DNA of 64,000 nucleotides from Sphingomonadaceae bacterium (GTDB taxonomy: Bacteria > Pseudomonadota > Alphaproteobacteria > Sphingomonadales > Sphingomonadaceae): the NCBI GenBank assembly GCA_019239915.1, contig JAFAZF010000036.1:62001-126000 (forward strand). Direction: 5' to 3'. The notes below the pieces were generated by a model. That model saw nothing but the letters and a program-made list of their open reading frames with translations. It was not told where the DNA came from and ran no database searches. Both the position numbers and the translations under genes were made by a program. Of the stretch, positions 41,236 through 52,659 are shown piece after piece; within the stretch, counting starts at the first letter, position 1; the number at the start of each line of letters is the position of its first letter.

Positions 41236-41481
41236 ATGCGCACCCCATCGCTCATTCTCGCCGCCGCGCTGGCGCTCGGCACCGCCAGCGCAGCCGAGGC
41301 GCAACATTATCACGGTGGCCACGGCGGCGGCGGATGGCATGGCGGTGGTGGCGGCTGGCACGGCGGCGGTGGCTGGCACGGTGGCGGCTATGGCTGGCAT
41401 CGTCGCTGGCACCGCGGTTGGTACGGCCCGCGCCGCGTTTGCGTCGTCCACCGCTGGGGCACGCGCTGCTGGTGGCGCTAG
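41236..41481 (+). CDS. secreted Gly/His/Trp-rich small protein
   Basis: 81 residues. A signal peptide (MRTPSLILAAALALGTASAA with EAQ) is followed by tandem GGWHGGGG-like repeats and a His/Arg/Trp C-terminus ending CVVHRWGTRCWWR with two cysteines. GAACGAGAGGACGACCGCA precedes the ATG. Such His/Gly-rich peptides may bind metals, but no function is established. The two other frames over this stretch are compositional shadows. Confidence 0.65.
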   Translation: MRTPSLILAAALALGTASAAEAQHYHGGHGGGGWHGGGGGWHGGGGWHGGGYGWHRRWHRGWYGPRRVCVVHRWGTRCWWR

Positions 41482-41524
41482 GCTGAAGCTAAGCATGTTT
41501 CGAGTTGACTGTTCCGCCATCCCC

Positions 41525-41633
41525 TGTTCGCCCTGAGCGAAGTCGAAGGGCAGCCGCAGCACCTGGGCTTCGACTTCGATCCGCAGGATCGAAGCCTATC
41601 CTGCGCCTGCCTTGGCGGGCTCAGTCGGAACGG
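41525..41633. repeat. degenerate GTCGAAG-class repeat
   Basis: gttcgccctgagcgaagtcg is intact on the left; the right half (gggcttcgacttcgatccgc) has diverged. It lies between the small secreted protein gene and wecB. Confidence 0.5.
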
Positions 41634-41686
41634 GTGAAGCTGATCGAGATCGATCGAATTGCGCTCCAGCTCGTCATCGCGAGCTG

Positions 41687-41712
41687 CGGAATTGCCGCGC
41701 GCGGCAATTCCG
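41687..41712. terminator. perfect 26-bp palindrome between convergent genes
   Basis: cggaattgccgcgcgcggca followed by attccg is its own reverse complement. It lies 42 bases from the wecB stop codon and between convergent transcripts, so it may form a cruciform or terminator-like hairpin, but there is no T-run. Confidence 0.4.
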
Positions 41713-41753
41713 TTCCACGCTCGCTTCACCGCGCTCGCAAGCACTGCGAGACA

Positions 41754-42860
41754 TTACGCGGCCTGCTGCAATCCCGCACGGGCGCGCAGATCGGCGAGGC
41801 AGCGCGCGGCGGTCTTGCCGTCCCATAGCGCCGGTCGGCTGCAGGCGCCGGCAGGGCGCGCCAGCGCCGCATCCAGCGCGCCGATCAGGTTGCCGGCGCC
41901 GACCAGCCGGTTGGTGCCCTCACTGATCGTGATCGGCCGCTCGGTATTCTCACGCAGCGTGAGGCAGGGGATGCCGAGATAAGTCGTCTCCTCCTGGATG
42001 CCGCCCGAATCGGTGATCGCGACCGCCGCGCCCGACACCAGCGACATGAACCGCACATAGGATTGCGGCTCGGTGAGCCGCACGCCGGCGCGCTCCAGTC
42101 GCTCGATCAGCCCGAATTGGACGAGCTTGGCGCGCGTACGCGGATGGACGGGGAAAACCAGCGGCAGGCGCTGCTGCGCCGCCTCCAGCGCCGCCACCAG
42201 CCGCCCGAGCTGGCGGGGATCGTCGACGTTGGAGGGGCGATGCAGCGTCACCACGCCATAGCGCCGCCCCGCCAGCGCGAGCGTGCCGGGCACGTCCGCC
42301 GCCGCGATCGCTGGGCGCACGAGCTCGTAGCTGTCCATCATGATGTTGCCGACCGCGCTCACCCGATGCGCGGCGACGCCCTCCGCCGCGAGATTGGCGT
42401 CGGCATCCGGCGACGGCGTCCACAGCACGTCGCAGATCGCGTCGACCGCGAGCCGGTTGATCTCCTCGGGCATCGTCCGGTCGCCCGAGCGCAGCCCCGC
42501 CTCGAGGTGGACGACGGGCACGCCGAGCTTGGTGCCGACCAGGGCGCAGGCCAGCGTCGAATTGACGTCGCCGACGACGATCAGCCAATCCGGTCGGTCG
42601 CTTAGCGCGATCCGCTCATAGGCGATCATCACGCGCCCGGTCTGCTCCGCATGGCTCCCCGATCCGACGCCGAGATGATGATCCGGCGCCGGCAGCCCGA
42701 GATCGGCGAAGATCGCATCGGACATGTTCGGATCGTAGTGCTGCCCGGTATGGACGAGCACCGGCGTGAAATCGGGCGCCGTGTCGAGCGCATGCCAGAG
42801 CGGTGCGACCTTCATGAAGTTGGGTCGCGCGGCGGCGACGAGGTGCACGCGTGTCGTCAT
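41754..42860 (-). CDS. wecB: UDP-N-acetylglucosamine 2-epimerase
   Basis: 368 residues of the non-hydrolysing epimerase family. MTTRVHLVAAARPNFMKVAP, then VHTGQHYDPNMSDAIFADLG and VVHLEAGLRSGDRTMPEEIN are typical, with ITDSGGIQEETTYLGIPCLT and RENTERPITISEGTNRLVG near the end. It interconverts UDP-GlcNAc and UDP-ManNAc for surface polysaccharide or enterobacterial-type glycans. No other glycan genes adjoin it. A GTCGAAG-class repeat separates it from pccA. Confidence 0.94.
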   Translation of the reverse strand: MTTRVHLVAAARPNFMKVAPLWHALDTAPDFTPVLVHTGQHYDPNMSDAIFADLGLPAPDHHLGVGSGSHAEQTGRVMIAYERIALSDRPDWLIVVGDVNSTLACALVGTKLGVPVVHLEAGLRSGDRTMPEEINRLAVDAICDVLWTPSPDADANLAAEGVAAHRVSAVGNIMMDSYELVRPAIAAADVPGTLALAGRRYGVVTLHRPSNVDDPRQLGRLVAALEAAQQRLPLVFPVHPRTRAKLVQFGLIERLERAGVRLTEPQSYVRFMSLVSGAAVAITDSGGIQEETTYLGIPCLTLRENTERPITISEGTNRLVGAGNLIGALDAALARPAGACSRPALWDGKTAARCLADLRARAGLQQAA

Positions 42861-42916
42861 GGCGCCCGCCTTACGCGCGCAGCGGTTGACGAGCGGTCAA
42901 TGCCAGCACCTTGCCC

Positions 42917-42999
42917 CGTTCATCCTGAGCGTGGTCGAAGGACGTGCCACGAACGCGGCGCTCGCCTCACGTGCTTCGACTTCGCTCAGCACGAACGGG
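42917..42999. repeat. palindromic repeat, CTGAGC...GTCGAAG class
   Basis: cgttcatcctgagcgtggtc mirrors ...gtgcttcgacttcgctcagc (acgaacggg). It lies between pccA and wecB, both on the minus strand, and ends ~20 bases from the pccA stop. Confidence 0.8.
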
Positions 43000-43019
43000 T
43001 TTCTCACACCAATCTGAGC

Positions 43020-45002
<1,983 letters not shown>

Positions 45003-45030
45003 CAGCCCCTCGTCAGTGGCTGTAACACGC

Positions 45031-45059
45031 TTGGCATGTCACAGGTATCATGTCATAAC
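45031..45059 (+). promoter_or_regulatory. higBA promoter region with CATGTCA direct repeats
   Basis: TTGGCA (45031-45036), 17 bases, then CATAAC (45054-45059) gives a plausible sigma70 promoter. Direct CATGTCA repeats (45035-45041 and 45049-45055) lie inside it, a fitting spot for antitoxin autorepression. The predicted start site nearly coincides with the GTG at 45066, so the mRNA may be leaderless. Confidence 0.4.
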
Positions 45060-45065
45060 CATCAG

Positions 45066-45344
45066 GTGATCGTCAGCTTCGCCAACCGTGCGACGGAACG
45101 CTTCGCACGCGAGGGGAAGTCGAAGTTCAGGGGCCTCGACGCGGCCAAGGCGATGGCGCGGCTTCAGGTGCTCCATGGCGTCGCCTCGCTCGACGACATT
45201 CCGCCGCTCAAGTCGGTCGGGCTTCACGCGCTGAGCGGCGATCGGCAGGGCCAATGGGCGATGACGATTAACGGACCGTGGCGCCTCGTCTTCCGCTTTC
45301 GCGAGGGCAACGCCGAGGATGTCGAGATCGTCGACTATCATTGA
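45066..45344 (+). CDS. higB: HigB/RelE-type toxin of a toxin-antitoxin pair
   Basis: 92 residues from a GTG at 45066 (the track extends upstream through the pccA start region). VIVSFANRATERFAREGKSK and IPPLKSVGLHALSGDRQGQW with AMTINGPWRLVFRF are the HigB pattern (HALxGDRxGxWA...NxxWRxxF). HigB toxins are ribosome-dependent mRNA endonucleases held in check by HigA. It precedes higA by 7 bases, toxin-first as in the higBA family. Confidence 0.9.
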   Translation: MIVSFANRATERFAREGKSKFRGLDAAKAMARLQVLHGVASLDDIPPLKSVGLHALSGDRQGQWAMTINGPWRLVFRFREGNAEDVEIVDYH

Positions 45345-45351
45345 GGAACCG

Positions 45352-45642
45352 ATGACGCAGTTCGCCTTCCAGCAAGTCCATCCCGGCGCCATCCTCAAGG
45401 AGGAGCTCGACGCACGCGGCCTGTCCGCCAACGCCTTCGCACTGAAGCTGCGCGTCCCGCCGCAGCGCATCCAGGACATCGTCGCAGGCCGACGCGGCAT
45501 CAGCCCCGAGACCGCGTTGCGGTTGGAGGCGAGCCTGGGCACGCCCGCGCGACTATGGCTCAGCATGCAGGCGAGCTACGATCTGCACCAAGCCGAAGCG
45601 AAGTTCGGCGCAGCGGTGAAGAGCGAGGTGATCGCGGCGTAG
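45352..45642 (+). CDS. higA: HigA-type antitoxin
   Basis: 96 residues from ATG 45352 (TTGAGGAACCG site). HPGAILKEELDARGLSANAF and IQDIVAGRRGISPETALRLE (helix-turn-helix) are the HigA/VapI signature, ending in LWLSMQASYDLHQAEAKFGA. It neutralises HigB and represses the promoter through the HTH. The pair is convergent with bioB and divergent from pccA, i.e. inserted in the propionate cluster. Confidence 0.9.
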   Translation: MTQFAFQQVHPGAILKEELDARGLSANAFALKLRVPPQRIQDIVAGRRGISPETALRLEASLGTPARLWLSMQASYDLHQAEAKFGAAVKSEVIAA

Positions 45643-45664
45643 TCCCTCAAGGCGCAGGCCACAC

Positions 45665-46753
45665 TCATTCGGCCGCGACCGCCTGCGCGATTTCGGCGCG
45701 CATCGCCGCGATCCCCAGCTTCGCGAACAGCGCGGCGTCCTTGTCGTCGCCGGCGTTGCCCGTCGTCAGCAGCTTGTCGCCGGTGAAGATCGAGTTGGCG
45801 CCGGCGAGGAAGCAGAGCGCCTGGGTCGAGTCGCTCATGCTCTCGCGGCCTGCGGAGAGGCGGACCATGCTGAGGGGCATCAGGATGCGCGCCACCGCGA
45901 CGGTGCGGACGAACTCGATCTCGTCGATCTTCGCCATCGGCGTGTCCGCGAGCATGTCGCCGAGCACGGTGCCCTTGACCGGCACCAGCGCGTTGATCGG
46001 GACGCTGTCCGGGTGCGCCATCGTCGCGAGCGCGTGGAGGAAGCCGATACGGTCGGCGCGGGTCTCGCCCATGCCGACGATGCCGCCCGAGCAGACGTTG
46101 ATGCCCGCCGAGCGGACATGCTCCAGCGTGTCGATCCGTTCCTGGAAGGTCCGCGTGGTGATGACGTTCGCGTAGTTCTCGGGGCTCGTGTCGATGTTGT
46201 GGTTGTAATAATCGAGCCCGGCCTCGGCGAGCTGCGCGGCCTGGCTTTCGCTCAGCATGCCAAGCGTCATGCAGGTCTCGAGGCCCATCTCGCGGACGCC
46301 CTTCACCATCGCGACGATGGCGGGCATGTCGCGCTCCTTGGGGCTGCGCCACGCCGCACCCATGCAGAAGCGCGAAGAGCCGTTGTCTTTCGCCTGCGCC
46401 GCCGCCTGGAGGACGGCGCGGACGTCCATCAGCTTCGTCGCCTTGAGGCCGGTCTCGTGATGCGCGGACTGCGAGCAATAGCCGCAATCCTCGACGCAGC
46501 CGCCGGTCTTGATCGACAGCAAAGTCGAGAGCTGCACCGAGTTCCTCGGATGATGCGCGCGATGCACGGCGGCCGCCTCGAAGACGAGATCGAGGAACGG
46601 CCGATCGAACAGCACCGCGATCTCCTCGCGGGTCCAGTCGGTCTTTACGGTTCGGGCTGAGCCTGTCGAAGCCCTGTTCTTCTCTTCGACCGAAGAACAG
46701 GGCAGCCCTTCGACAAGCTCAGGGCGAACGGGTGTGGGTGTATCCAAACTCAC
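45665..46753 (-). CDS. bioB: biotin synthase with repeat-encoded N-terminus
   Basis: 362 residues from a GTG at 46753 whose TGA partner ends the mutase gene (GTGA overlap). The radical-SAM cluster motif is [40 protein letters not shown] and [20 protein letters not shown] are conserved near the C-terminus. It inserts sulfur into dethiobiotin. Residues ~8-36 derive from a palindromic repeat in frame before [20 protein letters not shown], where family alignment begins. Biotin made here supports PccA in the same operon. Confidence 0.94.
   Translation of the reverse strand: MSLDTPTPVRPELVEGLPCSSVEEKNRASTGSARTVKTDWTREEIAVLFDRPFLDLVFEAAAVHRAHHPRNSVQLSTLLSIKTGGCVEDCGYCSQSAHHETGLKATKLMDVRAVLQAAAQAKDNGSSRFCMGAAWRSPKERDMPAIVAMVKGVREMGLETCMTLGMLSESQAAQLAEAGLDYYNHNIDTSPENYANVITTRTFQERIDTLEHVRSAGINVCSGGIVGMGETRADRIGFLHALATMAHPDSVPINALVPVKGTVLGDMLADTPMAKIDEIEFVRTVAVARILMPLSMVRLSAGRESMSDSTQALCFLAGANSIFTGDKLLTTGNAGDDKDAALFAKLGIAAMRAEIAQAVAAE
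46649..46732. repeat. palindromic repeat in frame at the 5' end of bioB
   Basis: ggttcgggctgagcctgtcg and ...gcccttcgacaagctcaggg (cgaac) with the gttctt/agaac core. It is 84 bases (28 codons), open in the bioB frame, and lies after about seven native codons. Confidence 0.85.
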
Positions 46754-48954
46754 GCCGCTTCCTCCGCCGGGGGCATGTTGTGGCCGAGGAGCTGGAGCAC
46801 CTCGGTCGCGGCGCTGACGAGGTTGGTGCCGGGCCCGAAGATGCCCTGCACGCCCGCGTCGCGCAGGAACTGATAGTCCTGCGCCGGGATGACGCCGCCC
46901 GCTATCACCTTGATGTCGCTACGGCCGGCATCGCGAAGATAACCGATCAGCTCGGGGATCAGCGTCTTGTGGCCGGCGGCGAGGCTTGAGGCGCCGACCA
47001 CGTCGACATCGGCCTTGATCGCCATGTCCGCGGCTTCCTTGGGGGTCTGGAACAGCGGCCCGGCGAGCACGTCGAAGCCGAGATCGCCGAACGCCGAGCT
47101 CACCAGATTGGCGCCGCGATCATGCCCGTCCTGCCCCATCTTGGCGACGAACAATTTCGGCTTACGCCCCTTGCGCCGACCGATCGCCTCGACCCCGTCG
47201 ACGAGGCCGGTCCAGCGCGCATCGTCCTGATAGGCGCCGCCATAGATGCCCTTCACCGGCGTCGGGTTGGTACCGTAGCGGCCGAACACATCCTCCATGG
47301 CGAGGCTGATCTCGCCGAGCGTCGCGCGCTTGCGGGCGCATTCGACCGCCAGTTCAAGCAGATTGCCCTTACTCTTCGCGCCCTCGCGCAGCGCGTCGAG
47401 CGCGGCGCGGCAGGCGGCCTCGTCCCGCTCCGCCTTCACCTTCGCGATGCGACGGACCTGCGCCTCGCGCACCGCGACGTTGTCGACGTCGAGGATGTCG
47501 ATCGGGTCTTCCTTGTCCTTGGCATATTTGTTGACGCCGACGACGATCTCCTCGCGGCGATCGACGCGTGCCGCGCGCGCCGCGGATGCTTCCTCGATCA
47601 TCGCCTTCGGCCAGCCCGCCGCCACGGCCTTCGCCATGCCGCCCTCCGCCTCGACCTTCTCGATAATCTCCCAGGCGCGATCGACCAGCTCCTTGGTCAG
47701 GCTCTCGACATAATAGCTGCCGCCGAGCGGATCGACGACGTTGCACATGCCGGTCTCCTCCTGGATCACCAGCTGCGTGTTGCGGGCGATGCGCGCGGAG
47801 AAATCCGTCGGCAGCGCAATGGCTTCGTCGAGCGCGTTGGTATGGAGGCTCTGGGTGCCGCCGAGCATCGCCGCCATCGCCTCGATCGTCGTGCGCATGA
47901 CGTTGTTGTAGGGATCCTTCTCGGTGAGGCTGACGCCCGACGTCTGGCAGTGCGTGCGCAGCATCTTCGAGCGCTCGTCCCTGGCGCCGAGCCTGGTCAT
48001 CACGCGATGCCAGAGCACGCGCGCGGCACGCAGCTTCGCGACCTCCATGAAGAAGTTCATGCCGATCGCGAAGAAGAAGCTCAGCCGCCCCGCGAACTTG
48101 TCGATGTCGAGCCCGCTGGCGACGCCGTATTTCACATATTCGGCGCCGTCGGCGATCGTGAAGGCGAGCTCCTGCACCTGCGTCGCGCCGGCTTCCTGCA
48201 TATGATAGCCGGAGATCGAAATGCTGTTGAATTTCGGCATGTTGGCCGAGGTGAATGCGAAGATGTCCGAGATGATCCGCATGCTCGGCTCGGGTGGGTA
48301 GATATAGGTGTTGCGGACCATGAACTCCTTGAGGATGTCGTTCTGGATGGTCCCGTCGAGCTGCGCCTGGCTGACGCCCTGCTCCTCGCCGGCGACGATG
48401 AAGAAGGCGAGGATCGGGATCACCGCGCCGTTCATCGTCATCGAGACCGACATTTGATCGAGCGGGATGCCGTCGAACAGGATCTTCATGTCGTCGATCG
48501 TGTCGATCGCAACGCCGGCCTTGCCCACGTCGCCCGTGACGCGGGGATGGTCGCTGTCGTAGCCGCGGTGGGTGGCGAGATCGAACGCGACCGACAGGCC
48601 CTTCTGCCCGGCCTTGAGGTTGCGGTGATAGAAGGCGTTCGATTCCTCGGCGGTCGAGAAGCCGGCATATTGCCGGATCGTCCATGGCCGGCCGGCGTAC
48701 ATCGAGGCTCGCACGCCCCGCGTGAACGGCGCGAAGCCCGGCAGCCCCGGCTCCCAGCCTTCGAGATCGTCGGCCGTGTACAGCGGCTTGACGTCGATCC
48801 CTTCGGGCGTGTGCCAGGTCAGGTCCTTGCCCTTCACCTCCTTGGCGGCGGCCGCGGACCAGTTGTCGAGCGTGGGCTTGGCGGAAGGCTCGGGCAGAGG
48901 CTGCGGCTTCGGCGCGGCGCCGGCGTCCTCGCCTAGGTTCGTTTCGATCGTCAT
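46750..48954 (-). CDS. scpA: methylmalonyl-CoA mutase (large, B12-binding)
   Basis: 734 residues. The substrate barrel (~40-560) has [20 protein letters not shown] and [20 protein letters not shown]. The C-terminal cobalamin domain carries [20 protein letters not shown] (DxHxxG, ~605) and [20 protein letters not shown]. It isomerises (R)-methylmalonyl-CoA to succinyl-CoA with adenosylcobalamin as a homodimer. It overlaps bioB and is followed upstream by the epimerase. No G-protein chaperone (MeaB) gene is seen. Confidence 0.95.
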   Translation of the reverse strand: MTIETNLGEDAGAAPKPQPLPEPSAKPTLDNWSAAAAKEVKGKDLTWHTPEGIDVKPLYTADDLEGWEPGLPGFAPFTRGVRASMYAGRPWTIRQYAGFSTAEESNAFYHRNLKAGQKGLSVAFDLATHRGYDSDHPRVTGDVGKAGVAIDTIDDMKILFDGIPLDQMSVSMTMNGAVIPILAFFIVAGEEQGVSQAQLDGTIQNDILKEFMVRNTYIYPPEPSMRIISDIFAFTSANMPKFNSISISGYHMQEAGATQVQELAFTIADGAEYVKYGVASGLDIDKFAGRLSFFFAIGMNFFMEVAKLRAARVLWHRVMTRLGARDERSKMLRTHCQTSGVSLTEKDPYNNVMRTTIEAMAAMLGGTQSLHTNALDEAIALPTDFSARIARNTQLVIQEETGMCNVVDPLGGSYYVESLTKELVDRAWEIIEKVEAEGGMAKAVAAGWPKAMIEEASAARAARVDRREEIVVGVNKYAKDKEDPIDILDVDNVAVREAQVRRIAKVKAERDEAACRAALDALREGAKSKGNLLELAVECARKRATLGEISLAMEDVFGRYGTNPTPVKGIYGGAYQDDARWTGLVDGVEAIGRRKGRKPKLFVAKMGQDGHDRGANLVSSAFGDLGFDVLAGPLFQTPKEAADMAIKADVDVVGASSLAAGHKTLIPELIGYLRDAGRSDIKVIAGGVIPAQDYQFLRDAGVQGIFGPGTNLVSAATEVLQLLGHNMPPAEEAA

Positions 48955-48964
48955 CGCTTTACCT

Positions 48965-49034
48965 CGTCATACCGGCGCAGGCCGGTATCCAGGCCCGGCG
49001 GAAGGACTGGACCCCGGCCTGCGCCGGGGTGACG
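48965..49034. repeat. palindromic repeat, CGTCAT/ATGACG class
   Basis: cgtcataccggcgcaggccg mirrors ...ccggcctgcgccggggtgac (ga). It lies between the epimerase and mutase genes, within the same operon, 6 bases from the epimerase stop. Confidence 0.8.
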
Positions 49035-49040
49035 AAAAGA

Positions 49041-49478
49041 TCAGTGATCGCCACGCGGCGTTTCCATGATCTCGGTGAGCTGGCCGCCCATGTCCTTGGG
49101 ATGGACGAAGAAGATCATCGTTCCATGCGCGCCGATGCGCGGTTCGCCGAGCACGCGCTTGCCGAGTCCCTCGAACCACGCCTTCGCCGCCTGAATGTCG
49201 GGCACTTCGTAGCAGATGTGATGCTGGCCCCCGAGCGGGTTCTTTTCCAGCCACTTGCCGACGGCGCTGTCCGGCGCGGTCGGCTGGAGCAGCTCGATCT
49301 GCGTTCCGGCGCTGCCATGCTCGCCGGGCGTGTTGACGAAGCAGACGCGCACCTGCTGGCTCTCGAGCACGAACGGCGCGGTGATGTCGGTCGCCCCCAT
49401 CACGTCGCGATAGAAGGCGATCGACGCGTCGAGATCGGGTGTCGCGACGCCGATGTGGTTCAATCGTCCCAGCTTCAT
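49041..49478 (-). CDS. mce: methylmalonyl-CoA epimerase
   Basis: 145 residues of the VOC fold: KLGRLNHIGVATPDLDASIA (first metal His), LGGQHHICYEVPDIQAAKAW, and ...GAHGTMIFFVHPKDMGGQLT (later His and Glu). It interconverts the S and R forms of methylmalonyl-CoA between PCC and the mutase. Its ATG overlaps the stop of the small membrane gene upstream (ATGA). Confidence 0.93.
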   Translation of the reverse strand: MKLGRLNHIGVATPDLDASIAFYRDVMGATDITAPFVLESQQVRVCFVNTPGEHGSAGTQIELLQPTAPDSAVGKWLEKNPLGGQHHICYEVPDIQAAKAWFEGLGKRVLGEPRIGAHGTMIFFVHPKDMGGQLTEIMETPRGDH

Positions 49479-49726
49479 TTAGCCCAACCCAGCATCTGTG
49501 ACCCAAAAACGATCATGAAGGCGGCAACGGCTACACCGGCTAACCGCGGCGCCACAGCCATCCAAAACTCAAACGGTTGTTCTGCCCGGCTATACTCTGA
49601 GCCGCTCCAAAGGCCCGTTCTGCTCGTTCCCACCCGGATATCGTGAATGGCCCAGATCAGATGGTAGCCGCCGATGAATGTCACGACCGCCAGCCAGAAG
49701 TACGGAAAGTAGTCGATCTGGGCCAC
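49475..49726 (-). CDS. small membrane protein in the propionate operon
   Basis: 83 residues from GTG 49726, 4 bases after the thiolase stop. Two predicted helices: YFPYFWLAVVTFIGGYHLIW and PRLAGVAVAAFMIVFGSQML. Base composition is visibly lower in GC than the flanking pathway genes. No family is recognised. It is coupled to mce by ATGA overlap, so it is expressed with the pathway; it may be a recent insertion. Confidence 0.65.
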   Translation of the reverse strand: MAQIDYFPYFWLAVVTFIGGYHLIWAIHDIRVGTSRTGLWSGSEYSRAEQPFEFWMAVAPRLAGVAVAAFMIVFGSQMLGWAK

Positions 49727-49730
49727 CCCC

Positions 49731-50930
49731 TCACACCAGCTCGACCGCGACGGCGGTCGCTTCGCCGCCACCGATGCAGAGCGAGGCGACGCCCTTCTTG
49801 AGGCCGCGCTTCTGGAGCGCCGCGACCAGCGTCGCGATGATCCGCGCGCCCGAGGCGCCGATCGGGTGGCCGAGCGCGGTGGCGCCGCCGTTGACGTTGA
49901 TCTTGTCGTGCGGGATGCCGAGATCCTTCATCGCGATCATCGCGACGACGGCGAACGCCTCGTTGACCTCGAACAGATCGACGTCGGCGACCGACCAGCC
50001 GACCTTCTCGAGCAGCTTCTCGACCGCACCGACCGGTGCCGTGGTGAACAGCGCCGGCTCCTGCGCGATCGCGGTATGGGCGAGGATCCGCGCGACCGGC
50101 TTCAGCCCCTTGGCCTCGGCAGCCGATTCGCGCGCCAGCACCAGCGCGGCGGCGCCGTCGGAGATCGACGAGGCGTTGGCGGCGGTGACGGTCCCGTCCT
50201 TGTTGAACGCGGGCTTCATCGAGGGGATCTTGGCGGCGTCGCCCTTCGGCGGCTGCTCGTCGGCATCGACGACCACGTCGCCCTTGCGCGTCGCGACGGT
50301 GACCGGGACGATCTCGAGATCGAAGGCGCCGCTCTTCTGCGCCGCCTGCGCGCGGGTCAGTGAGGCGATCGCGTAATCGTCCTGCGCGGCGCGGGTGAAC
50401 TGATATTTCTCGGCGATGTCGTCGGCGAAGGTGCCCATCGCCCGGCCCGGCTCATAGGCATCCTCGAGCCCGTCGAGCATCATGTGATCGTAGATCACGT
50501 CATGGCCGAGGCGCGCGCCAGCGCGATGCTTCTTCATCAGGAAGGGCGCGTTGGTCATGCTCTCCATGCCGCCCGCGACGATGATGTCGGCCGATCCCGC
50601 GGCGATCGCGTCGGCGGCCATCATCGCGGTCATCATGCCCGAGCCGCACATCTTGTTGACCGTCACCGCCTCGGTCGAGGTCGGCAGACCCGCCTTGATC
50701 GCGGCCTGGCGCGCGGGCGCCTGGCCGAGGCCGGCCGGCAGCACGCAGCCCATATAGGCGCGATCGACCTGCTCCGGCGCGACGCCGGCGCGCTCGACCG
50801 CGGCCTTGATCGAGGCCGCGCCGAGATCGACCGCGGTCGCGCCCGAAAGCGCGCCCTGGAAGCTGCCCATCGGCGTGCGGGCATAGGAGAGGATGACGAC
50901 GGGGTCCTTGGTATCGAGTGCGGTTGCCAT
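49731..50930 (-). CDS. acetyl-CoA acetyltransferase (thiolase II)
   Basis: 399 residues. Nucleophile Cys in AVTVNKMCGSGMMTAMMAAD with GM/SGM pattern, His in GGATALGHPIGASGARIIAT and second Cys in GVASLCIGGGEATAVAVEL. It condenses two acetyl-CoA to acetoacetyl-CoA or works in reverse in degradation. Placement between pccB and the small membrane gene suggests participation in odd-chain or branched acid use, although it could also feed polyhydroxybutyrate synthesis. Confidence 0.94.
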   Translation of the reverse strand: MATALDTKDPVVILSYARTPMGSFQGALSGATAVDLGAASIKAAVERAGVAPEQVDRAYMGCVLPAGLGQAPARQAAIKAGLPTSTEAVTVNKMCGSGMMTAMMAADAIAAGSADIIVAGGMESMTNAPFLMKKHRAGARLGHDVIYDHMMLDGLEDAYEPGRAMGTFADDIAEKYQFTRAAQDDYAIASLTRAQAAQKSGAFDLEIVPVTVATRKGDVVVDADEQPPKGDAAKIPSMKPAFNKDGTVTAANASSISDGAAALVLARESAAEAKGLKPVARILAHTAIAQEPALFTTAPVGAVEKLLEKVGWSVADVDLFEVNEAFAVVAMIAMKDLGIPHDKINVNGGATALGHPIGASGARIIATLVAALQKRGLKKGVASLCIGGGEATAVAVELV

Positions 50931-51007
50931 GAACTTTTTCCTCAGTTCCCGCGCCCTGCGCGGGTCCGGTTGCGACGGCGATCGGCCCTCTGGCGGGGCG
51001 CTGATCC

Positions 51008-52534
<1,527 letters not shown>

Positions 52535-52589
52535 CAATGTCCCTTCGGCAGATTGCCCCGCGCGCTTCATATACTGCAGTGCGGCAAGG

Positions 52590-52630
52590 GCAAATGTGGA
52601 CTTGCGAAATTGCGAAGCAGAACTTTGCGG
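52590..52630. promoter_or_regulatory. candidate PccR operator: TTGCGAA direct repeats and TTTGC half-sites
   Basis: TTGCGAA-A-TTGCGAA (52602-52616) is followed by TTTGCGGAA (52624-52632), and GGGCAAAT lies just upstream on the other strand. Published PccR sites in Rhodobacter use TTTGCAAA-type motifs, and these resemble them. They lie between pccB and pccR, overlapping a plausible minus-strand promoter (TTGCCC, 16 bases, TATGAA). Confidence 0.5.
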
Positions 52631-52659
52631 AATATAGGATCGTCGTGCCGAACTTGAAC

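Noticed and set aside
47122-48936. 604-residue plus-strand ORF opposite the mutase gene
   Set aside because: Shadow ORF; the minus strand has a full methylmalonyl-CoA mutase with its B12 motif.
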